Of a stretch of 46,893 bases of DNA, positions 33,364-41,632 are shown piece by piece. Made by a program: the position numbers and the translations under genes. The first letter of the stretch is position 1. Each line of letters opens with the position of its first letter. The notes below the pieces were generated by a model that had not been told where the DNA came from, did not search any database, and was given only the letters and a program-made list of their open reading frames with translations. This DNA comes from Lachnospiraceae bacterium (GTDB lineage Bacteria; Bacillota; Clostridia; Lachnospirales; Lachnospiraceae), in contig JAUNCZ010000024.1 of the NCBI GenBank assembly GCA_030526405.1, forward strand, positions 1-46,893, in the 5' to 3' direction.

Positions 33364-36300
33364 ATGAGACGTATATCGGAACAAAAGAAAAAAACCTCCC
33401 GGGAAAGAACTGATTCCAGAAGAAACTCTGCTCCTGAGAATCCACGCAGAAGTGCCACTCCTGAGAATTCCCGCAGAAGCGCCACTCCTGAGAATTCCCG
33501 CAGAAGCGCTGGCAGAAGTGCTTCGCGAACCACCTCAAGAACCACTTCCAGAACCACCTCGAGAGGTGCCAATAGAAATCCTGACGGCGGTTTTCAGATC
33601 TTTGACCTGAAAAAGGAGAGAGCTGAAGAACTGGAGGCAGAGAGAAGAACAAGAGAGCTGGAGCGCATTCAGGCAGAGAGAAATGCAAAGGCTCTGAAGG
33701 AGAAGATGAATGAGCTGGAAAGCTCCTATCAGATGAAGCTTGAGGAATCTGCACGGAGAACTGCAGAGACAAAAAGAGTGATGGAGGAGCGCAGAGCGGA
33801 GGCTGCCAGACATGAGGTTGAGCTGAGAAGGGCGGCTATTGCCAAAAAGGCTCTGGAGGCTCAGCAGGCGGCGGAAGCAAGACGAGCAGCTTCCTTACAG
33901 AAAGCAATGCAGCTCCAGGCAGAGGAGGAAGCAAGAAGGGCGGCAGAGGCCCGGGCAGCAGCAGAGGCTCAGCGTGCCTTTGAGCAGCAGGCAGCGGAGG
34001 CTGCCCAGGAAACACTGATTCCGGAAAGACATTTTGCCGCAGACATGCAGCAGATTGGCGGTTTTGATATGGAGGAAGAGCCGCAGCAGTTCCAGGGAAT
34101 TGGAATCGTGGAGGAAGAGCCGCAGCAGTTCCAGGGAATCGGAATTGTGGAGGAAGAGCCGCAGCAGTTCCAGGGAATCGGAATTGTGGAGGAAGAGCCA
34201 CGTCGATCCCATGGAATTGCATTTCTGGAAAAGAAAACGCAGGAAATCCCCCAGAAAAAGGTTCGAAAGAAGAGAAGATCTTCCGGGACAGGTGTCCGTC
34301 CGAAACCGGTGGAGGATGCCAGGAATGCGGCTATTCTCAGTAAAACACTGGATTCCAGCAAAAACTTTTCTTCTGTGCATTCGGCAGCCAGAAGAATCCA
34401 GTCTGAGAATACTGTAAAAAGAGCTGTTCCGAAAGCTGAGCTCCAGGGAATGGACACTTTCTGGGCAGAGCTGGAGGAAGCGAGAAAGCGTGAGGCTCAG
34501 GAGCGTGAGCAGCGTCTTCAGGAGAGAGCAAGACAGCAGGAGCTGGAAAGAGCAAAGGCTCAGGAGGCAGCCATTGCAAAAATGCGTGAGGAAGAGGAAA
34601 GACAGCGCAGAGAAGAGGAGGCAGCCCGTCTGGAAGCTCTTGAGCTTCAGCGCCGCAATGAGGAGGCAGCAGCCAGATGGAAAGCAGAGGAGGCTACCAG
34701 AGCCAAAGAAGAGGCAGAACGTCAGAGAAAGCTTCAGATTCAGCGCATTCTTGATGAGGAAGCTGAAAGAGTACAGCAGCTGCGGGTGGCAGAGGTTCGT
34801 GAGAAGCAGGCGGATCGTCTTCGCGAAGAGGAGGAGAAAAACATTGCCCGTGATGTGACAAAATTCCATATGGAGGAGACGCATCACAGTAAGATTGAAA
34901 CCCTGCTTCATCAGAAGGCAGAGGATTTTCAGGAAGAGGGCGCTGTTTTAAGAGAAGCAGAACTGGCTGAGGAGCGAGCCCGTCAGGAGGCCCTTGAGGC
35001 TGAAAAACAGCAGATGTCGGCTATTCAGGCACTGATGGCAAGAAATGCAGAGCTGGCGGATGAGCTTGATCAGGATGACATGGAGATTTCTGAGGCAGAG
35101 GAGACAGAGATTCTGCAGGCAGAAATTAGCGAAAGTGAAACTGGTGAGGACAGTATTGAGACTATAGATTCAGTGGAAGCAGATACCATGGATGTAACTG
35201 CAGAGACTCTGGATGCTGTGGAACCTGACACTGTGGATACAGTTACTGAGGATCCTGATGTTTTCAACTCTGGAGATATGGAGTTAGATGAGGATTCTGA
35301 TATTTACAGTTTTGAAGATGTGGATGCAGATGACGATCTGGATGATATAGCCTTTGAAGATATTGATTTAGATTCCGATGATTTCGAGGAAGATGAGTTT
35401 GATGATGATGATTTTGACGAGGAGATTCTCCTGCCAAAAAAATCATCTGGTGCAAAAAAAAACTCTTCCAGGAGCTTTGTTCTTCCCTCCTTCGAAAAAA
35501 TCATGGACTCAGAAAAACCAAAGGAGACAAGAAAGGGGAGAATTCCCAGTCTCATTGAAGAACCGGATCAGCCAACAGCTGAAGACTCGATTCAGGAAGA
35601 AGTAATTGCAGAGATTGCAGAAGAAGAGTCAGAAATCCCTGTGCCAGCAGTGGTTTCTGCGGGAGAACAGTCTGCAGAGTATCCTGTAATTGCCCTTGAG
35701 ACAGAATCAGCCGCTGAGACAGAATCTGAAGCGGAAGAAACAATTGAAGCGGAAACAGATGAGACAGCAGAAGCGGAAGTAAAAGCGGAAGCAGATAAAA
35801 CTTCAGAAGCTGAAAAAGCAACAGCAGATACTGCTGCCCGGACACGCCCTCACAGCCTGTTTAACAGAAGGAGCTATGATGCCATGCTGGGTAAGATTGT
35901 GGCAGCGGCTGTTGTGGCAGTTCTTGCTGTCAATACCCTTTTACCGGATAAAGCGTCCTCTGCCCTTGAGAACAGAGAGCTGCAGCAGGCTCCAAAACTC
36001 ACTGTAACCTCTCTTGCCGACGGCACCTATACAGGAAAGGTGGAGAAGTGGCAGGCAGATCAGTTTGCAGGCAGAGATGTTCTTCGCTCCTTCCAGACAT
36101 TCCTGAGATGGGTGGGAGGAGATCGTGAGGAACATGATGTTTACTTCGGAAAGAAGGGCCAGCTGTTGGAGAAAATCCAGCAGCCCCGGGAGGATCTTCT
36201 TCAGGCCAATGTGCAGGCTATGAATGCATTTGCGGAAAAATATCCGGATAAGGCCTATGCAATGATGCTTGTTCCGGATGCCGCCACCATTCACACCGAC

Positions 36301-36984
36301 CGCTATCCTGCATTTGCGGAAAAGGCGGATCAGAGAGAGGGACTGGCAAAAACTGAAGAGCTGCTTTCAGACAGATATAGCTGGGTGGATGTGCTTGGCA
36401 GTCTGGATACCCACAAAGAGGATAAACTGTATTATAAGACAGATCATCACTGGACTTCTCTTGGTGCCTACTATGGATATCAGAAATATTGTGAGACCCT
36501 TGGACTGGAGCAGGGCAATTTCGTTGCAAATGCCGTCTCCACAAGCTTTAACGGTGTTCTGTCCAGCACCAGTGGCTTCTGCCAGGGCGAGAAAGAGTCC
36601 ATCGAGATCTATATTCCTGAGGCTCAGACAAAAACTGTCGTATCCTATGTGGAGGAGGGGCGTCAGACCACCAGTCTCTACGATAAGGAGAAGCTGAACA
36701 CAAGGGATCAGTATGGGGTCTTTCTGGGAGGAAACTATCCGCTGATCCAGATCAGGACCACTACAGATACAGACAAGTCCCTGTTATTGTTTAAGGATTC
36801 CTTTGCCAACTCCATGATTCCATTCCTGGCAACCCAGTATAAGGAGATCGTGGTGGTGGATCCACGATATTATTACGGGGATATTCAGGAGCTGATGCTG
36901 ACCTACGGAGTTTCAGATGTATTGTTCCTGTACAGTGGCAATACATTCTTTACAGATCAGAATCTGCAGGGAATTCTGATGTAA
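33364..36984 (+). CDS. Giant DHHW-family acetylation protein with disordered N-terminus
   Basis: A 1206-residue protein. The C-terminal part (about 870-1206) is a DHHW/AlgX-like SGNH domain carrying D1027-H1028-H1029-W1030 in KTDHHWTSLGAYYG and LFKDSFANSMIPFL near 1142. A single helix, IVAAAVVAVLAVNTLLP (about 845-861), anchors it. The preceding 840 residues are predicted cytoplasmic. They comprise a basic Ser/Arg repeat (about 1-75, units ATPENSRRS and SRTT), an Ala/Glu/Arg coiled coil (about 80-220), four EEEPQQFQGIGIV units (237-288), a second long coiled coil (about 365-560), and a very acidic stretch (570-700 and 730-830). Typical family members are near 400 residues. The N-terminal part is unlike anything I can assign; it may scaffold the machine in the cytosol. 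Confidence 0.88.
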   Translation: MRRISEQKKKTSRERTDSRRNSAPENPRRSATPENSRRSATPENSRRSAGRSASRTTSRTTSRTTSRGANRNPDGGFQIFDLKKERAEELEAERRTRELERIQAERNAKALKEKMNELESSYQMKLEESARRTAETKRVMEERRAEAARHEVELRRAAIAKKALEAQQAAEARRAASLQKAMQLQAEEEARRAAEARAAAEAQRAFEQQAAEAAQETLIPERHFAADMQQIGGFDMEEEPQQFQGIGIVEEEPQQFQGIGIVEEEPQQFQGIGIVEEEPRRSHGIAFLEKKTQEIPQKKVRKKRRSSGTGVRPKPVEDARNAAILSKTLDSSKNFSSVHSAARRIQSENTVKRAVPKAELQGMDTFWAELEEARKREAQEREQRLQERARQQELERAKAQEAAIAKMREEEERQRREEEAARLEALELQRRNEEAAARWKAEEATRAKEEAERQRKLQIQRILDEEAERVQQLRVAEVREKQADRLREEEEKNIARDVTKFHMEETHHSKIETLLHQKAEDFQEEGAVLREAELAEERARQEALEAEKQQMSAIQALMARNAELADELDQDDMEISEAEETEILQAEISESETGEDSIETIDSVEADTMDVTAETLDAVEPDTVDTVTEDPDVFNSGDMELDEDSDIYSFEDVDADDDLDDIAFEDIDLDSDDFEEDEFDDDDFDEEILLPKKSSGAKKNSSRSFVLPSFEKIMDSEKPKETRKGRIPSLIEEPDQPTAEDSIQEEVIAEIAEEESEIPVPAVVSAGEQSAEYPVIALETESAAETESEAEETIEAETDETAEAEVKAEADKTSEAEKATADTAARTRPHSLFNRRSYDAMLGKIVAAAVVAVLAVNTLLPDKASSALENRELQQAPKLTVTSLADGTYTGKVEKWQADQFAGRDVLRSFQTFLRWVGGDREEHDVYFGKKGQLLEKIQQPREDLLQANVQAMNAFAEKYPDKAYAMMLVPDAATIHTDRYPAFAEKADQREGLAKTEELLSDRYSWVDVLGSLDTHKEDKLYYKTDHHWTSLGAYYGYQKYCETLGLEQGNFVANAVSTSFNGVLSSTSGFCQGEKESIEIYIPEAQTKTVVSYVEEGRQTTSLYDKEKLNTRDQYGVFLGGNYPLIQIRTTTDTDKSLLLFKDSFANSMIPFLATQYKEIVVVDPRYYYGDIQELMLTYGVSDVLFLYSGNTFFTDQNLQGILM
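34072..34227 (+). repeat. 39-bp in-frame coding repeat, four units
   Basis: Units start at 34072, 34111, 34150 and 34189 and encode EEEPQQFQGIGIV three times, then the diverged EEEPRRSHGIAFL. The first three DNA units are nearly identical, so copy number may vary between strains. Confidence 0.92.
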
Positions 36985-36997
36985 AAAACAAGAGTAA

Positions 36998-37034
36998 GAA
37001 ACCGCATCGGGCATTCATCTGCCGATGCGGTTTC
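36998..37034 (+). terminator. Terminator-like hairpin after the DHHW gene
   Basis: GAAACCGCATCGG (36998-37010) pairs with CCGATGCGGTTTC (37022-37034), a perfect 13-bp stem. The T-tract is weak (TTTCCTGT), so read-through into the amidase gene is likely. Confidence 0.7.
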
Positions 37035-37065
37035 CTGTATGACGGAAGAATTATGAGGTGATATA

Positions 37066-38157
37066 ATGTTTAAAGTACGTGTTGCGGGGTCTCTGGCTGC
37101 TCTGGCGTTGTCCGGCTGTCTTATTCTGTCGGGGTGTTCTGCTCCCTGGAATAAAACAGATAATTCTCACCAGGGAGAAGCTTCTGCACAGGATTCCTCC
37201 TGGGAAGAAGCCCCAGAAGAGGAGGCCACAGAAGGGAAGACTGTGAGTTCTTCGGAAGAGGATTCTGTTGCAGATACAGCGAAAGAAACAGCTGTGAGTT
37301 CGTCGGCAGAGAATGCTGCTGCAGATGCAGCGAAGGAAACGACCGCTGATTCCTCTGCAGAAAACCGGGAATCAGACCTTCAGAGAGAAGACTGTGATCC
37401 TGTTGATACCACTCCTCAGCCTGTTTCCTTTCAGGAGGACTGGGAGTTTGGCGCTAATTCCATGATCCATACAGGACAGGCGGTTCTGTATCGGGCAGCA
37501 GAAAACAGAAAAAATCTGGTGATCGGTGTCAATGCGGGGCATGGCTGTGAGGGAGGATCCTCTGTGAGAACCTACTGTCATCCCGATCAGACCCCAAAGA
37601 TTACAGGAGGAAGTACAGCGGAGGGGCAGGTGACAGCGACTGCCTGCGACACCGGCATGGATTTTTATGACGGAACGCCTGAGAGAGAGGTGACCCTGGC
37701 CCAGGCCAGAATTCTGAAGGAAATGCTGCTGGAGCGTGGCTACGATGTGCTGATGCTTCGTGACCAGGAGGACGTACAGCTGGATAACATAGCCCGCACT
37801 CTCATCTGCAATGCCTATGCAGACTGCCATATTGCCATCCATTGGGACGGCGACGGGTTGGACTACGATAAGGGCTGTTATTATATGTCGGTGCCGGATG
37901 GACTGAAAACCATGTATCCGGTTAGCGAGGCCTGGGAAAAAAGCGACCATCTGGGAGAGTGTCTCATCAGCGGCCTTCGTGAATCAGGAGCACTGATCTT
38001 TGAGAGTGGCTCCATGCAGATGGACCTGACTCAGACCTCCTACAGTAAGATTCCCTCTGTGGACATTGAACTGGGTAATGCAGTGTCCGACCATAGCCCG
38101 GAGACCCTTGAAGCCCTGGCAGGCGGACTGGTTGCAGGAATCGAAGCCTTTTTCTGA
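37066..38157 (+). CDS. N-acetylmuramoyl-L-alanine amidase lipoprotein
   Basis: A 363-residue secreted lipoprotein. The lipobox LILSGC places the acylated Cys24 at the mature N-terminus. An acidic, Ser/Ala/Glu-rich linker with repeated AKETAVSSSAENAA-like units (about 55-105) spaces the enzyme from the membrane. The catalytic domain is Amidase_3 with zinc ligands His159 (NAGHG), Glu208 (PEREVTL) and His259 (IAIHWDGD), and the catalytic Glu335 (DIELGN). It cleaves the muramoyl-alanine bond in peptidoglycan. Placement after the acylation genes suggests coordination of wall cleavage with surface-polymer modification, which is inference. The family call is firm. Confidence 0.92.
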   Translation: MFKVRVAGSLAALALSGCLILSGCSAPWNKTDNSHQGEASAQDSSWEEAPEEEATEGKTVSSSEEDSVADTAKETAVSSSAENAAADAAKETTADSSAENRESDLQREDCDPVDTTPQPVSFQEDWEFGANSMIHTGQAVLYRAAENRKNLVIGVNAGHGCEGGSSVRTYCHPDQTPKITGGSTAEGQVTATACDTGMDFYDGTPEREVTLAQARILKEMLLERGYDVLMLRDQEDVQLDNIARTLICNAYADCHIAIHWDGDGLDYDKGCYYMSVPDGLKTMYPVSEAWEKSDHLGECLISGLRESGALIFESGSMQMDLTQTSYSKIPSVDIELGNAVSDHSPETLEALAGGLVAGIEAFF

Positions 38158-38282
38158 GGACAATTTCCCACTGAAAAAACTGCTTTCTTTTACCATAGAC
38201 CAGGAACGCCCGGGGAAACATTAATATGAAAGCCAAAAGGGTGATTAACGGAATCTTTACTCAGGTAGCCAGGGGAAACAGA
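38158..38282 (+). other. Gap before the first 184-bp element
   Basis: These 125 bases hold no gene. A short frame from ATG 38226 (36 codons) runs into the element and has no ribosome site; it may be a remnant cut by the insertion. Confidence 0.3.
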
Positions 38283-38466
38283 TTCAAGTCGACGCTTGCG
38301 GCGACTTGGCGCGCGATTCTGGTCAGCTTTAGCTGACATCTTCCTATCAGAATCGCTGCGCATCCTCGCGGAGCGTTTTATCTCAGTCGGAGATTGGACT
38401 CCCACTGAGACTAATTTGTCAATGCTCACCACCTATAGAGGTGGGAGTCTTCTCCACTGAGATAAA
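38283..38466 (+). mobile_element. 184-bp IS200/IS605-derived element, copy 1
   Basis: Identical, base for base, to 42928-43111. The left end follows TTCAAG with a hairpin GTCGACGC-TT-GCGGCGAC (38288-38305, one mismatch). A 9-bp stem GCGATTCTG/CAGAATCGC (38313/38348) encloses the hairpin GTCAGC-TTTA-GCTGAC. The right end nests GACTCCCAC/GTGGGAGTC (38397/38441) in TTTATCTCAGT/ACTGAGATAAA (38377/38456). In one plus frame the right part reads ISVGDWTPTETNLSML, then TTYRGGSLLH, then stop, which looks like the C-terminal tail of TnpB. It resembles a palindrome-associated, non-autonomous derivative retaining the tnpB 3' end and its overlapping guide-RNA scaffold. No transposase gene is present. The minus-strand frame through it is not likely a protein. 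Confidence 0.75.
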
Positions 38467-38480
38467 GAACGAAAACAGAA

Positions 38481-38519
38481 GAAGGCATGCCGTGCAGGCA
38501 TGCCTTCTTCCGTTTTCTT
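38481..38519. terminator. Bidirectional terminator
   Basis: GAAGGCATGCC (38481-38491) and GGCATGCCTTC (38497-38507) form an 11-bp stem, followed by TTCCGTTTTCTTC on the plus strand and TTCTGTTTTC on the minus strand. It can end the amidase transcript and that of the small XRE gene. Confidence 0.85.
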
Positions 38520-38574
38520 CATTCTTTGTTTTGGTTTTGGTCAATTGGCTCTTTTTGTAATAAAAAGGGTCAGA

Positions 38575-38799
38575 TTACATAGCATTGACATTGTGAGCGC
38601 TGAGCCCCAGGAAATAATCTGTGGTTACGTCATAGTACTCAGCAAGACGAACAAGGTGATGAATTGGCAGCTCGTTAGCTCCACGCTCATAACGGGCATA
38701 CATTGTCTGAGAAGTACCAAGGTATTCAGCAATCTGCTGCTGGGTACGTTTTTTGTCTTTGCGCAGGGATCTCATGATATCAATGTAAGGCTGTTTCAT
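38575..38799 (-). CDS. Small XRE-family regulator (74 aa)
   Basis: A 74-residue single-domain Cro/C1-type regulator. KRTQQQIAEYLGTSQTMYARYERGANELP contains the helix-turn-helix (interrupted here: recognition helix around TSQTMYARYERG), and the AEYYDVTTDYFLGL ending is typical of the family. AAGGAG lies 9 bases before the start. It points away from the large AT-rich gap to its right, whose repeats could include its operators. There is no toxin or phage gene beside it, so it is an orphan regulator here. Confidence 0.88.
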   Translation of the reverse strand: MKQPYIDIMRSLRKDKKRTQQQIAEYLGTSQTMYARYERGANELPIHHLVRLAEYYDVTTDYFLGLSAHNVNAM

Positions 38800-39473
38800 A
38801 GTTTCTCACTCCTTCAAGTATAAAAAAATGGGTATTGTAAAAAATCACGAACCTTTTCTATGCAATGTGCGTGCACGAACGCGAACGGCACATGCATAAT
38901 TATGTCATATTTATAATAGCACTAATGACCGATTATGAAAAGAGTGTAAATCTGTATTATGATGTAGAAAAACCAGTGAAAAAGAGTGAGTTGTTTGTAC
39001 ATATTCTACCAAAAAACGACAAATAATGCCACTAAAACGATTAAGTAACAGCGTTTCAGAGGAGGATAACAAAAAACGTTCACAGTAGTCGGTCATGGAA
39101 AAAACAGGTGATATGCCGCTTCCAAAGGGGAAATGTGTTATAACAGGAACAGATGAGTAAAAATCGTTTATTAAAGACAGACAATTCTTGATGATCAAAG
39201 TATATTACAAACAATTAGCGGATGCGCGCACGCAAAATAGTCATGAATGTGACCGGATATTGTCACTAACAAACAAAATATGTCATATGCGACATGGAAA
39301 AAGAGCGGATTCGTTCAAAAAACTGAGCGGATGATTGAATTGACTGATATTGATTGACCGTTTATGAAGAAAAGCAAAAAACCGGGTAAAAAATGAATAA
39401 AGGAACAGATTGTTGAAATATGCGAATGATAGTATAATGAACGGGATAATATTTCATATTAAGGGAGAGATAT
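38800..39473. other. AT-rich 674-bp intergenic region with scattered repeats
   Basis: No credible gene was seen on either strand. It contains a direct repeat TGACCGATTATGAAA (38926-38940) and TGACCGTTTATGAAG (39355-39369), TATGTCATAT twice (38901-38910 and near 39281), GTGAC...GTCAC (39249-39266) and GAGCGGAT twice (39303 and near 39325). CG-rich islands near 38869 and 39221 resemble the one near 9988. It separates the small XRE gene from the DUF362 promoter and may hold operators or relic sequence. Confidence 0.5.
39410..39438 (+). promoter_or_regulatory. Promoter of the DUF362 gene
   Basis: TTGTTG (39410-39415), 17 bp and a perfect TATAAT (39433-39438). The start codon follows 36 bases later with AAGGGAGAG before it. 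Confidence 0.7.
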
Positions 39474-40583
39474 ATGACACTTCATGAAATCTGGAAGATT
39501 TACGGTACAGACTATAAAGAGATGACAAAACGCCTGCTGGAGGCAACAGATCTGGCAGGGGAAATCGGTGATAAGGACAAACGGATCGGCATAAAGCCAA
39601 ACCTTGTTTCTCCCAGTACCGCCGACTGGGGCGCCACTACCCATCCTGAAATTGTGGCGGGCATCATTGAATATCTGCAGGAGAGAGGTTTTCACAGGCT
39701 TTTGATGCTGGAGAGTTCCTGGGTGGGAGATAAGACCAGTGATGCTCTGGAGGTCTGCGGCTATAATGCCCTCATCGAAAAATATCAGGTTCCGTTTCTG
39801 GATATTCAGAAGGACGGACATCACCCAGTGGATGCAGCCGGTCTTCAGCTTGAAATCTGCGATGGAATTCAGCAGGTGGATTTCCTCATCAATGTGCCGG
39901 TACTGAAGGGACATTGTCAGACCAGAATCACCTGTGCTCTGAAAAATATCAAGGGTCTTGTTCCCTCCGTTGAGAAAAGGCATTTTCATAAGATGGGACT
40001 CCATGAGCCCATCGCCCATCTGAACAAAGCCATCAAACAGGATTTTATCGTGATCGATCATATCTGCGGTGATCTGGATTTCGAAGACGGAGGAAACCCG
40101 GTGGTTCGCAACTGCATCATGGCCGCAAAGGATCCTGTGCTGGTGGATTCCTATGTCTGCAGTCTGCTGCATTATACAGCGGATGATGTTCCTTATATCA
40201 GACTGGCTGAGAAGCTGGGAGTGGGAACAGCAGATCTTTCAAAGCTTCAGATCAGAGTGCTGGGGGAGGACCAGGATCAGGAACTGCCAAGATCTGAGAA
40301 GGTGGTGGCTGTGATGGATGCGGTTCAGGAGGTGGAATCCTGCAGTGCCTGCTACGGATATCTGATTCCTGCCCTGGACAGACTCCGGGAGGAGGGACTT
40401 CTGGATCGTCTGCTGGAGATCCTTCCTGATAAAATCTGTATCGGACAGGGCTACAGAGGACAGAAGGGGAAAGTGGGGGTAGGAAACTGCACCCGGGATT
40501 TCGATTTCAATATCCAGGGCTGTCCGCCTCTGGAGACTCACATTTATGAGGGGTTCAGAAAATATCTGGAAGAAGCAGAATGA
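39474..40583 (+). CDS. DUF362-domain protein
   Basis: A 369-residue member of the DUF362 family. The IGIKPNLVSPSTADWGATTHPEIV (shortened: IKPNLV, then THPEIV) start, the DFLINVPVLKGHCQTRITCALKNIKGLVP core (key residues N136, K141, H143, K154, N155), and the AKDPVLVDSYVCS block are typical. Many members carry C-terminal 4Fe-4S ferredoxin motifs; here only scattered cysteines (CSAC, GNC, QGCPP) are left, so cluster binding is uncertain. The family's role is not established. It heads a plus-strand run with the HAD gene, 54 bases downstream. Confidence 0.88.
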   Translation: MTLHEIWKIYGTDYKEMTKRLLEATDLAGEIGDKDKRIGIKPNLVSPSTADWGATTHPEIVAGIIEYLQERGFHRLLMLESSWVGDKTSDALEVCGYNALIEKYQVPFLDIQKDGHHPVDAAGLQLEICDGIQQVDFLINVPVLKGHCQTRITCALKNIKGLVPSVEKRHFHKMGLHEPIAHLNKAIKQDFIVIDHICGDLDFEDGGNPVVRNCIMAAKDPVLVDSYVCSLLHYTADDVPYIRLAEKLGVGTADLSKLQIRVLGEDQDQELPRSEKVVAVMDAVQEVESCSACYGYLIPALDRLREEGLLDRLLEILPDKICIGQGYRGQKGKVGVGNCTRDFDFNIQGCPPLETHIYEGFRKYLEEAE

Positions 40584-40637
40584 TTCGGAATTGTATTTGG
40601 GATACGAAAATAGAAGGAACGGGAGATCCGAGGGAAG

Positions 40638-41513
40638 ATGAACAGTAATAAGAACAAAAAATCAAAGAATTCCACCGACAATATGCTGAACAGCGGGAAA
40701 AGAAACTATCGGCTGGCAGCATTTGACATGGATGGAACACTGCTGGATTCCGGGAAAATGATCCGTCCTGATTCTCTGGATTGCATCAGCAAGGCTGTGG
40801 CATCGGGAAAATACATCTCACTTTCCACAGGACGCTGTCTGCCGGAGCTTCGGGCCTACCGGGAACAGCTGAAAGAGGTGGAATTCTTTATCTGCATGAG
40901 CGGTGCCCTGGTGTATTCCAACCGGGAGCAGAAGGAGATTGCATCCACCGCAATTCCGCCGGAACTGGTACAGGCCATCCTGGATGCAGCAGTGGATCAG
41001 GATCTTATGTTTCATCTGCTGTCCTGGGAGTCTGTAATGGAGAAGGATAAAGTTGATAACATCCACAGGTACCATATGGAGCCCCATAAGGAGAATTATT
41101 ACTCCTGCTGTATCCTGACGGAGGATCTGAGAGGGTGGTACAGGGAGAATCCCTGCCCTGTGTTCAAACTGAACCTGTATTGTCAGAATCTGGAACAGAG
41201 AGCACTGATGGAGCAGCGGCTGTCTGGTCTTCCTCTGGAGTTTGTCTACTCAGAGGAAACAAGTCTGGAATGCTCTCCGCAGGGTGTTTCCAAGGCTGAG
41301 GGACTTCGCATACTCTGCAGTCATCTGGGGATTGCTGTGGAGGATACCATCGCAGTGGGCGATGCGGACAATGATCTGGCAATTCTGAAGGCAGCGGGTC
41401 TGTCCGTTGCAATGGGCAATGCAGCTCCTCATATTAAGGAGATTGCAGATGTGATTACAGGAACCTGCGATGAGGATGGCTGCGCAGCTGTGATCAAAGA
41501 GTATTTACTATAA
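40638..41513 (+). CDS. Cof-type HAD-family phosphatase
   Basis: A 291-residue haloacid-dehalogenase phosphatase. Motif I is FDMDGTLLDS (nucleophile Asp30, Asp32). Motif II is SLSTGR. Motif III/IV is VGDADNDLAILKAAG near 238, followed by VAMGNA. The long C2-type cap lies between, as in Cof/YkrA proteins, which act on sugar phosphates or other small phosphomonoesters. The first 20 polar residues lie outside the fold; a start at the later Met (codon 16) is possible. Its stop is followed by 17-bp repeats and a terminator. Confidence 0.92.
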   Translation: MNSNKNKKSKNSTDNMLNSGKRNYRLAAFDMDGTLLDSGKMIRPDSLDCISKAVASGKYISLSTGRCLPELRAYREQLKEVEFFICMSGALVYSNREQKEIASTAIPPELVQAILDAAVDQDLMFHLLSWESVMEKDKVDNIHRYHMEPHKENYYSCCILTEDLRGWYRENPCPVFKLNLYCQNLEQRALMEQRLSGLPLEFVYSEETSLECSPQGVSKAEGLRILCSHLGIAVEDTIAVGDADNDLAILKAAGLSVAMGNAAPHIKEIADVITGTCDEDGCAAVIKEYLL

Positions 41514-41555
41514 ATATAACCAGATACTACCAGAAAGAATATACTACCAGGAAGA

Positions 41556-41590
41556 ATACCAGCGGTATTACCTGGTATCATTTTGTGTTA
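41556..41590 (+). terminator. Terminator of the HAD gene
   Basis: ATACCAG (41556-41562), loop and CTGGTAT (41572-41578), followed by CATTTTGTGTT. Just upstream are two 17-bp tandem units (ATACTACCAGRAAGAAT, from about 41524 and 41541), and the terminator's left arm looks like a third, truncated unit. Confidence 0.7.
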
Positions 41591-41632
41591 TAGTAGAAAA
41601 AACAGGCTTATAAAGCCTGGAGGGGGAAGCGT

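Noticed and set aside
34072..34227. CRISPR-like regular repeat
   Set aside because: The units are contiguous, in frame and have no spacers; they encode a peptide repeat.
33895..34911. Long minus-strand frames (up to 338 codons) inside the DHHW gene
   Set aside because: They are antisense to Ala/Glu/Arg coiled-coil codons and are Leu/Ser/Cys-rich artefacts of that composition.
38190..38432. Minus-strand frame (80 codons) in the 184-bp element, with a similar frame in copy 2
   Set aside because: It exists only because the element is duplicated; the plus-strand TnpB-like tail and hairpins explain the sequence better.
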